Shown: positions 34,350-41,121 of the stretch, in pieces
How positions within the stretch are numbered: the stretch's first letter is position 1
Layout of the letters: every line of letters begins with the position of its first letter
Source: Psychrobacillus sp. FSL K6-4046
GTDB taxonomy: Bacteria; Bacillota; Bacilli; Bacillales_A; Planococcaceae
Length of the DNA: 64,000 nucleotides
Assembly (NCBI RefSeq): GCF_038624605.1
Contig: NZ_CP152020.1
Location: 2,411,312-2,475,311, forward strand
Direction of reading: 5' to 3'
Notes under the pieces: generated by a model
Databases searched by the model: none
What the model saw: the letters and a program-made list of their open reading frames with translations, nothing else
Told to the model about the DNA's origin: nothing
Made by a program: the position numbers and the translations under genes

Positions 34350-34790
34350 CTAATCTTCAATTAACAACATATTTGCGTCATCAAACTCCCATGTATCTGC
34401 GTAGGCAATCTCCCAATAATAGCCGTCTCGGTCAGTAAAGTAGCCACCGTAGCCTCCCCAGTCTGTTGCTTGGGCTGCTTTTTGGATAGTTGCGCCTGCT
34501 AAATGGGCCATTTTCATTAATTCGTCTACTTCTTCTTTTGTTTTTGCGTTATAAGCAAGTGTGAAGCCTGTAAATCCATTGGATGCATTCGGTGGATTAT
34601 CCGAATTTATGTCTTTTGAAAGGTCTTCCAATGGATATAAAGCTATTTTAGTACCTTCATTTTTAAAGAAGATAATATGCGGACTTGATTCTGGTCCTCT
34701 TACAGCAGTAGCGAATCCTAGTTTCTTGTAAAACTCATGTGCACGGACGATATCCTTTGTCCCAAGTGTAATAATATTTATGCGATTCAT
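34350..34790 (-). CDS. VOC-family (glyoxalase-like) protein
   Basis: The 146-residue protein begins NRINIITLGTKDIVRAHEFYK, the first beta-alpha unit of a vicinal-oxygen-chelate fold, and ends DRDGYYWEIAYADTWEFDD, with the usual glutamate before the end. AGGAGG precedes the ATG. Members bind a metal and act as lyases, dioxygenases or resistance proteins; nothing here shows which. The second half (GATIQKAAQATDWGGYGGYF) is typical of the YojN/PhnB-like subgroup. Confidence 0.82.
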   Translation of the reverse strand: MNRINIITLGTKDIVRAHEFYKKLGFATAVRGPESSPHIIFFKNEGTKIALYPLEDLSKDINSDNPPNASNGFTGFTLAYNAKTKEEVDELMKMAHLAGATIQKAAQATDWGGYGGYFTDRDGYYWEIAYADTWEFDDANMLLIED

Positions 34791-34939
34791 TGTAATTCCT
34801 CCTAGGTATAGTTTCGAGATTGTGGAGATATTCCATCTTTCATTGAGCCAAATGTATGTCTATTAAAAGGATGTCCATAATAGTAAAGCAGAAATTGTAC
34901 ATTGGTAAACGATACTAATAACAAACAAGGAGTGAAAAA

Positions 34940-35125
34940 ATGAAAAAGCAGGATGACTTTAATACAAAAGCACCTAAAAATGAAAAAATAACGATTGAAA
35001 ACGGATCTACCTATCCAAACGGTAACCATGTTCCTGGTGACTCTGTTGATAAACATAAAGCACTCGAAGAGGCCAATATCATTCTAACTGGCGACGAGAT
35101 CAAACAACAAAACGAAAATTTATAA
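34940..35125 (+). CDS. small hydrophilic hypothetical protein
   Basis: The 61-residue protein (MKKQDDFNTKAPKNEKITIE onward) is strongly hydrophilic and has no known domain. AAGGAG lies seven bases before the ATG and a clear terminator follows at 35,133, so it is probably a real gene. A longer frame on the other strand over the same DNA lacks such signals. Confidence 0.65.
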   Translation: MKKQDDFNTKAPKNEKITIENGSTYPNGNHVPGDSVDKHKALEEANIILTGDEIKQQNENL

Positions 35126-35132
35126 TTTTTTC

Positions 35133-35167
35133 AAATACTAGATGGTATCTCTTTCTAGTATTTTTTT
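35133..35167 (+). terminator. terminator of the 34,940 gene
   Basis: AAATACTAGA pairs with TCTAGTATTT around about ten bases and runs into a T-tract. The rest of the stretch to 35,424 shows only an AT-rich promoter-type region before the glutathione peroxidase gene. Confidence 0.8.
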
Positions 35168-35424
35168 ATGGATTTTTCCTAAGTAAATTGGGACTCAAGA
35201 AACTGTCTTATTATAAATACTACAAAAGATTTTTCTTTCCTCCTTCCACTTCCTCCTTTTGTAAGTTAGCAGTTAAAATATATAGATTTAAATCATTCTA
35301 TAAACATACCAAGCAATAATTTGGCAATTATTTAAGAACTATAATACAATCAATTATATGAGTCTAACGAATTAGGTCTAAGGACTCTTATTATAAGTTT
35401 TTATTTGAGGATAGGGGAGAAAAG

Positions 35425-35976
35425 ATGAGTATCTATGATTTTGATTTTAAATTACCGGATATCAGTGGTAACTTGGTTTCATTAGAAAAATTTAAGGGGA
35501 ATGTAGTGTTGATCGTCAATACTGCAAGCAAGTGTGGCTTTACATACCAATATGAAGATTTGCAAAAATTATATGCTCGGTATAAGGAGCAGGGATTTGT
35601 AGTCCTAGGATTCCCATCTAATCATTTCGATGACCAGGAGCCTGGTAGTAATTCAGACATTAATCAGTTTTGTAAGATAAATTTTGGTGTACAATTCCCA
35701 ATGTTCTCTAAGGTAAAAGTAAGAGATCAAGAGGCCGAACCTCTTTTTAATTACCTAACGACAGTTAAGCCATTTAAAGGATTTAACAATTCTCATCCGT
35801 CTTCTCGAATACTAAGTTCCATCATTAATGAAAAGGTACCACATTATATGCAAGGAAATTCGATTAAATGGAACTTCACTAAGTTTCTATTAGATCGTAA
35901 TGGTAACGTTCTACATCGTTATGAATCTACTACAGATACCATTGATATGGAAAAGGATATTGAAGCATTATTATAA
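35425..35976 (+). CDS. glutathione peroxidase family protein
   Basis: This 183-residue thiol peroxidase reduces peroxides, probably with thioredoxin instead of glutathione. The catalytic cysteine is in VNTASKCGFTYQYEDLQ; the tetrad partners are the Gln/His position in FPSNHFDDQEPGS and WNF in IKWNFTKFLLDR. The usual FPCNQF is FPSNHF here: the resolving cysteine region and the conserved Gln are changed. It is about 20 residues longer than common bacterial members, from a loop near residue 125. AGGGGAG precedes the ATG. Confidence 0.88.
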   Translation: MSIYDFDFKLPDISGNLVSLEKFKGNVVLIVNTASKCGFTYQYEDLQKLYARYKEQGFVVLGFPSNHFDDQEPGSNSDINQFCKINFGVQFPMFSKVKVRDQEAEPLFNYLTTVKPFKGFNNSHPSSRILSSIINEKVPHYMQGNSIKWNFTKFLLDRNGNVLHRYESTTDTIDMEKDIEALL

Positions 35977-36009
35977 TAAGCATTGGTTTAAAGGGTAAAA
36001 TTTTTTTAT

Positions 36010-36052
36010 CAAAATATGATTCTTGTTTTTCGAATTCAAGAATCATATTTTG
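36010..36052. terminator. bidirectional hairpin between convergent genes
   Basis: CAAAATATGATTCTTG pairs perfectly over 16 bases with CAAGAATCATATTTTG around an 11-base loop. It sits between the peroxidase gene and the convergent LURP-one gene and may end both transcripts. Confidence 0.75.
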
Positions 36053-36076
36053 AAATGCTGGTAGACAATCTAAAGC

Positions 36077-36577
36077 TTAAATCGACGCAGTAGCAGATGA
36101 AGATGCTGCTTGGTCCGCCTTTACACAGTCAATCGCAATAACTAGAGAAATGATGATGGCTTCCATATCCTCTTTCCAGATTTCCACCTGATAGCTATCC
36201 CCCCAAGTGAACCATTCCTTACTAACTTGCCCTACCACTTCTCCGTGCTGTAACACCTGGAAATTCATATCCCACCAGTTACCATGCACCTCAATACCAG
36301 CTGCATCAATTGAATAACGAGCCTTCAAGAAAGAGAATTCCTTCTTAATCGTTAGTACTTCTTTTCCATTTACCTCCACAAAAAACTTCGGTAAAAAACT
36401 GAACATTTTTTTCGTAATGAGCGCTATTTCGTTTCTGGATGTATTTAAAATAGAGAACGTTTTGGGGATTTTCATAAAGCTGCCCTCAACGTAATATACA
36501 TCGTTCTCCTGCTGATCCTTTACGGTGAACTTGCCACTTAGACTTAATACCTTTTGCTTTATATAAAGTTTTTTCAT
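36077..36577 (-). CDS. LURP-one-related family protein (YxjI-like)
   Basis: The 166-residue protein has the repeated strand pattern of the LURP-one/Tubby-like fold: LYIKQKVLSLSGKFTVKDQQ, YYVEGSFMKIPKTFSILN, FLPKFFVEVNGKEVLTIKKE and GNWWDMNFQVLQHGEVVGQV. Proteins of this family are of unknown function in bacteria; plant and animal relatives bind membranes or act as scramblases. The C-terminus (SSSATASI) is a short tail. GGAG-type site precedes the ATG. Confidence 0.82.
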   Translation of the reverse strand: MKKLYIKQKVLSLSGKFTVKDQQENDVYYVEGSFMKIPKTFSILNTSRNEIALITKKMFSFLPKFFVEVNGKEVLTIKKEFSFLKARYSIDAAGIEVHGNWWDMNFQVLQHGEVVGQVSKEWFTWGDSYQVEIWKEDMEAIIISLVIAIDCVKADQAASSSATASI

Positions 36578-36648
36578 AATTTTTTCTCCTTTTGTTTCAT
36601 TTAATAACTAGCAGATCTTGAATTTTTGGATAGCTTCCGAATGCATCA

Positions 36649-37491
36649 CTATTGGAGCTTTATTTTATAGCTGTGCATAGATTTAGGAATACCTTTTATC
36701 TTAAAAGTACCATCGTAAGTTAAGTGTCTTACTCTATATTCTAAGAAGAATGGATCTATTATCTCTTTATTAAGTATTTCAGCTATGACTTCTCCTACGG
36801 GAAGAAACTCTTTTTCAGATTGACTGTTATGCAGCATTTCGGCAGTTGCTTGAATGAGGGAATCATAATAATTTTCTGAAACCCCTATTATTTCTCTGCC
36901 ATTCCATATGCGCAAGACTTCCTTACTATCAACTAACTTGAACCATTCTTCGATATAGGTGGAACGCTCATTTGAGGAAAGTGGTAAAACATCTTTGTTT
37001 TGTTCGAATATTTTTTTAATTTGCTCCGAATGTAAATGAGAAGTATAAGATATAGCTATTTTATCCTCAGTTATCAAATAAATAGCATTTTTCTTCTCTC
37101 CTAATAAATAAACCATAAAACGGATCCCTATTTGTTCAGCTACATTATTTCCACACCATAGATATATAGGGATTGAATCGGCAATATCATCAATTTGACG
37201 TAACATATTGCTAAATTTACTGGCATAATTTCCTTCTTCCTGCTCGTCATTTATATGATCAAATAGCCATTCTTCTCGTATTTTTTGCTCTGCTCTTTCA
37301 ACTAATTTTCCTAACGGGCCATAAGTTAAGTTATCTGGGATAGCGATGACTGTATGTGGCTTCGGAAGTCCTACCTTAAGAGACCCGGCTGCAGATTCCG
37401 AAGAAACTAAATGAATAGGTCCTTTAGATCTTTGATGTAACTGTAGAGACTCTTGGATGAAGGAGTTTATTTTTTCTACAATGTCACTCAT
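36649..37491 (-). CDS. DUF1835 domain-containing protein
   Basis: The core begins GPIHLVSSESAAGSLKVGLP, followed by TVIAIPDNLTYGPLGKLVER, which is the DUF1835 pattern, and the C-terminal half (PVGEVIAEILNKEIIDPFFL, RVRHLTYDGTFKIKGIPKSM) matches the DUF3658 partner domain. The ATG at 37,491 has GCAGGA close upstream; the frame stays open to a TTG at 37,623, so the protein may be 44 residues longer. Function is unknown, although such proteins occur in sporulating bacilli. Confidence 0.78.
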   Translation of the reverse strand: MSDIVEKINSFIQESLQLHQRSKGPIHLVSSESAAGSLKVGLPKPHTVIAIPDNLTYGPLGKLVERAEQKIREEWLFDHINDEQEEGNYASKFSNMLRQIDDIADSIPIYLWCGNNVAEQIGIRFMVYLLGEKKNAIYLITEDKIAISYTSHLHSEQIKKIFEQNKDVLPLSSNERSTYIEEWFKLVDSKEVLRIWNGREIIGVSENYYDSLIQATAEMLHNSQSEKEFLPVGEVIAEILNKEIIDPFFLEYRVRHLTYDGTFKIKGIPKSMHSYKIKLQ

Positions 37492-37810
37492 TATTTCCTG
37501 CTTGATAAACCAAGTTCGTGAACGGAGAGGTCGATAATTTTCATGGTGAAACTCTTCAAATTCAGTTGGTGTATTAATCTCATACATCTTGCAGTCATAG
37601 TTCTTAAATTCAGTTGCTGTCAAATAGTTTTGAGTTTCTATTTTATATACAATGACAACATTCGGCTCAATGAAGAAATAGATAAATGGGTAATGCGTTT
37701 TTGTTTTTATAACTATATCTATTCCTCTTTTCTATATGGATTTGACTTCTTTTCTTTTTTTCATTAAGCGATATTTTTTCAATATTACATATATTTTACT
37801 TCAATACACA

Positions 37811-37840
37811 AAAATAAAACAGCTGATTATTCAGCTGTTT
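37811..37840 (-). terminator. terminator of the zinc-ribbon gene
   Basis: AAACAGCTG pairs with CAGCTGTTT around six bases and continues on the minus strand into TTTTATTTTTG. It overlaps the end of the gene at 37,840. Confidence 0.75.
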
Positions 37841-38085
37841 CATATTCCTTGTACAAATTTCACTTCATCGTATCCGCAATTATTACAAGTGATGAGATGT
37901 GGGCAAATTTCTTCCTTGCTTGTATGAGAATAACCGTCTGCCATTTTAATGGTGTCTAGGTCGTTGTAATGAGCATAGGGATCTAGAAAATCACTTTCCT
38001 TGCCAGCGTCCTCTAAAGGGTTAGTACACTTTGGACAGTTCTCTTCAAATTCATTGAATGCATTGCACAGTGGACACTCGGACAT
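37840..38085 (-). CDS. small zinc-ribbon protein
   Basis: The 81-residue protein has three Cys pairs: CPLC at the N-terminus, CPKC about 12 residues on, and CNNC near the C-terminus with CPH before it. The first two would bind one zinc ion as a ribbon. AGGAG precedes the ATG at 38,085. Partners are unknown; small zinc ribbons of this kind often bind RNA, DNA or other proteins. Confidence 0.7.
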   Translation of the reverse strand: MSECPLCNAFNEFEENCPKCTNPLEDAGKESDFLDPYAHYNDLDTIKMADGYSHTSKEEICPHLITCNNCGYDEVKFVQGI

Positions 38086-38135
38086 AAAGATTCTCCTTTT
38101 GTCTTTAGTATCCTTCCATTAAATTAAAATATGTA

Positions 38136-38175
38136 TAAAAAGTGCCCCTCTATAAAGGATTATAGAGAGGCACTT
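38136..38175 (-). terminator. terminator of sstT
   Basis: AAGTGCC(C)CTCTATAA pairs with TTATAGAG(A)GGCACTT over about 16 positions with one mismatch, followed on the minus strand by TTTTATAC. It lies eight bases past the sstT stop. Confidence 0.85.
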
Positions 38176-38182
38176 GATTTTA

Positions 38183-39415
38183 TTAAGAGTGAATAATAAC
38201 TTCTTTTCCTTCTTTACGATCCTTTGCATATTCAGCAGTAGCTGTGAACAATACATCTGAGGATGAGTTTAAGGCAGTTTCACATGAATCTTGGATGACT
38301 CCAATGATGAATCCTACACCAACCACCTGCATAGCAATTTCGTTCGGTATACCAAACAAGCTACATGCTAATGGGATAAGTAAAAGTGATCCACCAGCAA
38401 CTCCAGATGCTCCCGCAGCAGACACAGCAGCAAGGACACTAAGGATTAGTGCAGTAGCAATATCTACATTTATGTCTAACGTATTAACGGCAGCAAGGGT
38501 TAAGACAGTTATTGTAACTGCTGCTCCAGCCATGTTAATAGTAGCTCCTAAAGGAATGGAAACAGAGTATGTATCCTTGTTCAACTCTAACTTTTTACAC
38601 AATTCCATATTTACAGGAATATTAGCAGCCGAGCTACGCGTAAAGAAAGCTGTAATTCCACTTTCTCTTAACGTGCGGAATACTAATGGATAAGGATTTT
38701 TCCGTACGTATAAGTAAACAATTAAAGGATTAATAACTAAAGCTACAAATAGCATACAGCTTAATAATATAATAATTAATTGGCCGTATTCCGTTAAAGC
38801 AGAAAGACCATTCGTTGCGATTGCATCAAAAACCAGCCCTAAAATACCAATAGGAGCAAGCTTGATCACCCATTTCACTAATTGTGAAATGGCATCTGAA
38901 ATATTAGCTATAGCAGTTTTCGTTGTTTCTGCAGCATTCTTCAGAGTAAGTCCCAAAAGAATAGCCCATGTTAAAATTCCAATATAATTTGCATTTATAA
39001 TGGCATTTACCGGATTATCAACTACATTAAATAGAAGAGTTTCTAATACCGCTACAATATTACTTGGAGGTGTAACATCCTCTACTCCAGTTGTAAGCGT
39101 AAGCGTAACCGGAAATAGGAAGCTTGCAAGAACACCAACAAGTGCTGCAAGAAATGTTCCAATTCCATAAAGTATAATAATTGACTTCATGTTCGTTTGC
39201 TGACCACTTCTATGAGAAGAAATTGCATGGATAACTAGGAACAATACAAGTATTGGCGCAACAGCCTTCAAAGCACCAACAAATAAAGCACCAAAAATAG
39301 TAACCCAGCTTGCAGCTTCAGGTATTGTTAAAGCTAGAATAACACCTATCAGAATACCCAGTAAAATTTGTTTAACGAGACTTACTTGGTTCCATGTATG
39401 TAAGAGTTTTTTCAT
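38183..39415 (-). CDS. sstT: sodium-dependent serine/threonine transporter
   Basis: The 410-residue protein belongs to the DAACS (dicarboxylate/amino acid:cation symporter) family and matches Sst[21 protein letters not shown] at the start, [40 protein letters not shown] (serine-rich re-entrant loop) and [20 protein letters not shown] (substrate site). I chose the ATG at 39,415 with GGAGGG upstream; a start eight codons earlier covers that site. It takes up serine and threonine with sodium. It is a single gene. Confidence 0.92.
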   Translation of the reverse strand: MKKLLHTWNQVSLVKQILLGILIGVILALTIPEAASWVTIFGALFVGALKAVAPILVLFLVIHAISSHRSGQQTNMKSIIILYGIGTFLAALVGVLASFLFPVTLTLTTGVEDVTPPSNIVAVLETLLFNVVDNPVNAIINANYIGILTWAILLGLTLKNAAETTKTAIANISDAISQLVKWVIKLAPIGILGLVFDAIATNGLSALTEYGQLIIILLSCMLFVALVINPLIVYLYVRKNPYPLVFRTLRESGITAFFTRSSAANIPVNMELCKKLELNKDTYSVSIPLGATINMAGAAVTITVLTLAAVNTLDINVDIATALILSVLAAVSAAGASGVAGGSLLLIPLACSLFGIPNEIAMQVVGVGFIIGVIQDSCETALNSSSDVLFTATAEYAKDRKEGKEVIIHS

Positions 39416-39566
39416 GTTGTTCCCTCCGATATTAAACATGATAGCATATTTAACGATGTACCTGCTCTTTGATATGTTAAAATTTTATGATTAATTATAT
39501 ATAAATGCTAGTTTAACACGAAAATTATGAATTGGTAAACAATTATTTTGAAATAACATTTTCCAA

Positions 39567-39595
39567 TTGTTACAAGTGCCTGGCACCTGTAACAA
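39567..39595. repeat. 29-bp palindrome with GTGCCTGGCAC core
   Basis: TTGTTACA and TGTAACAA flank GTGCCtGGCAC with one unpaired base on each side, making a near-perfect 29-base palindrome. It lies between sstT and the EcsC gene, which point away from each other. GTGCCTGGCAC cores recur in intergenic DNA of bacilli, as I recall, so this is likely a member of a dispersed repeat and not a specific operator. Confidence 0.6.
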
Positions 39596-39712
39596 TAGCA
39601 CAAGTAACTTAACAATATTGAAACCGATAAAGATTTAAGCGCGTCATGTATGTAAGTTGAACAAGATTAGATTATAGTAGTGATAAGATATTATTATAAG
39701 GAGTAGTGATAG

Positions 39713-40534
39713 ATGGAAACGAAAGACTATCTTCATACACATTTAGAAGAGATAGAAGCCTGGGAGAAAGATCAGAAGGGTTTATGGATTTGGGAAAAGC
39801 TCGGACGTCTTCCTTTTAAGGTCTTAGATAAGTTAACTCCTGCTTTTATACAAGAAAAAATTGGTTTACTTGTCTCTGAAATAGGCAGCTATATACAAAC
39901 GGGTGGTAAATACTTATTCAATGAACAAACGATGATTAATAAGATTAAATCATCTACTCCTTACGACCCTATAGAGTCTATAGAGGATATTGGGAACATT
40001 CCATTAAAAGATATGATCATACTGAGTGAAAGGTTACAAAAAGGACGTGTGAAGTTTGCTACTCTTCAGGGTGCGACTACGGGGGTTGGTGGCATATTTA
40101 CACTAGCAATCGATATTCCCGTGATTCTTGGTACTGCACTAAAAACTTTGCAGGAAATTGCGATTATTCATGGGTATGATCCAAACGACAAACAGGAGCG
40201 TGTGTTTATCATTAAGTGTCTGCAATTTGCGTCTGCTGATATCGTTGGAAAAGAATCCATTTTAAATGAATTATCGGTTCTTCATGAAAATAAACCGACG
40301 TCAGAAAATATGCTGTCCCAGTTAAAAGGCTGGCAGGAAGTATTTTTCACCTATCGTGATCAATTTGGGTGGAAAAAGCTCTTTCAAATGGTACCCATAG
40401 CCGGAATTATATTTGGAGCATTTGCAAATAAAGGAATGATCCAAGATATAGCAGAGGCTGGCATCATGCTTTACAGGAAAAGAAGAATTTATGAAAAGCT
40501 CAATGAATTAGAAAGTGATCATACAGATATATAA
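39713..40534 (+). CDS. EcsC family protein
   Basis: The 273-residue protein has the EcsC pattern: LPFKVLDKLTPAFIQEKIG, then ATLQGATTGVGGIFTLAIDIP and KTLQEIAIIHGYDPNDKQER followed by a helical end with FGAFANKGMIQDIAEAG. It has membrane-active glycine- and alanine-rich helices about residues 120-150. EcsC-type proteins have no established biochemical role. The ATG is preceded by AAGGAG. Here the gene stands alone, not with the ecsAB exporter genes. Confidence 0.85.
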   Translation: METKDYLHTHLEEIEAWEKDQKGLWIWEKLGRLPFKVLDKLTPAFIQEKIGLLVSEIGSYIQTGGKYLFNEQTMINKIKSSTPYDPIESIEDIGNIPLKDMIILSERLQKGRVKFATLQGATTGVGGIFTLAIDIPVILGTALKTLQEIAIIHGYDPNDKQERVFIIKCLQFASADIVGKESILNELSVLHENKPTSENMLSQLKGWQEVFFTYRDQFGWKKLFQMVPIAGIIFGAFANKGMIQDIAEAGIMLYRKRRIYEKLNELESDHTDI

Positions 40535-40543
40535 TAATCTTCC

Positions 40544-40584
40544 ACGAAAAAGTAAAACATACAGTGTAACTTTTTCGTTTTTTT
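40544..40584 (+). terminator. terminator of the EcsC gene
   Basis: ACGAAAAAGTt-type arm (ACGAAAAAGT) pairs with ACTTTTTCGT across a loop of about 14 bases and runs into seven T residues, right after the stop codon. Confidence 0.8.
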
Positions 40585-40599
40585 GTATGCTTAGAGGGT

Positions 40600-40715
40600 A
40601 ATCGGACGGTTTTATCTCATAATCGGTCGGTTGACTCCATTAATCGGTCGGTTTCTCTAAATAATCGGTCGGTAAACTTCATTAATCGGTCGGTTTTTCC
40701 AAATAATTGATCGGT
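40600..40715. repeat. 21-bp phased motif array, core AATCGGTCGGT, six copies
   Basis: AATCGG(A/T)CGG begins at 40,600, 40,621, 40,642, 40,663 and 40,684, and a weaker AATTGATCGG at 40,705. The step is exactly 21 bases each time. The ten bases between cores are less conserved but keep CT/AT positions (for example ttgactccatt, tttctctaaat). No reading frame or hairpin explains it. It follows the EcsC terminator and precedes the promoter region of the 40,848 gene. Confidence 0.88.
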
Positions 40716-40847
40716 CTGCTTCATAATTACAATCAATATCTACCATACTTTATCTTGTCACTTTTTCTTGTTCTATATTCCTTTCTATCTCATAAAATAT
40801 AGAGATTCTATTTCAGAATTAATTTATTTGATAAAGGGGAAAAGCAC

Positions 40848-41069
40848 ATGTTCGCAGTACATTTTTATGAAAATAATATAATTGTATTAACTCAAGCGTT
40901 AAGAAACATTCCTGCAGTAGACGAAGACTTAAAAATTAAAGGTCGCAAGTGCAAGGTTCTAGACGTCTCCTATAATGATAACAATCATGTGCATGTTCAA
41001 ATAGAATTTGAGAAAATAGTAGAAAAAAGTAAAGCTGCAGCAGAGCTAGGCAAGAAGAAAAAGAGATAA
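40848..41069 (+). CDS. small hypothetical protein with basic tail
   Basis: The 73-residue protein (MFAVHFYENNIIVLTQALRN onward) has a short beta-rich core, KGRKCKVLDVSYNDNNHVHV, and a lysine-rich end GKKKKR. AAAGGGGA precedes the ATG and a strong bidirectional terminator follows, so it is a genuine gene. The family is not recognised; the basic tail could bind nucleic acid. Confidence 0.7.
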   Translation: MFAVHFYENNIIVLTQALRNIPAVDEDLKIKGRKCKVLDVSYNDNNHVHVQIEFEKIVEKSKAAAELGKKKKR

Positions 41070-41072
41070 ATT

Positions 41073-41113
41073 AAAAAAGAGGAGAAAGTGTAAATTCACT
41101 TTTTCCTCTTTTT
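41073..41113. terminator. bidirectional terminator between convergent genes
   Basis: AAAAAGAGGAgAAAGTG pairs with CACTTTtTCCTCTTTTT around taaatt. A- and T-runs on both sides let it serve the 40,848 gene and the propeller-protein gene on the other strand. Confidence 0.88.
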
Positions 41114-41121
41114 CTAATACC

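Noticed and set aside
34802-35056. Minus-strand 84-residue frame
   Set aside because: It overlaps the small plus-strand gene at 34,940 that has a good ribosome binding site and terminator; the minus-strand frame has neither.
36649-37623. Longer start for the DUF1835 gene at 37,623
   Set aside because: The frame is open, but a TTG without a clear site is less convincing than the ATG at 37,491 behind GCAGGA; left as an alternative.
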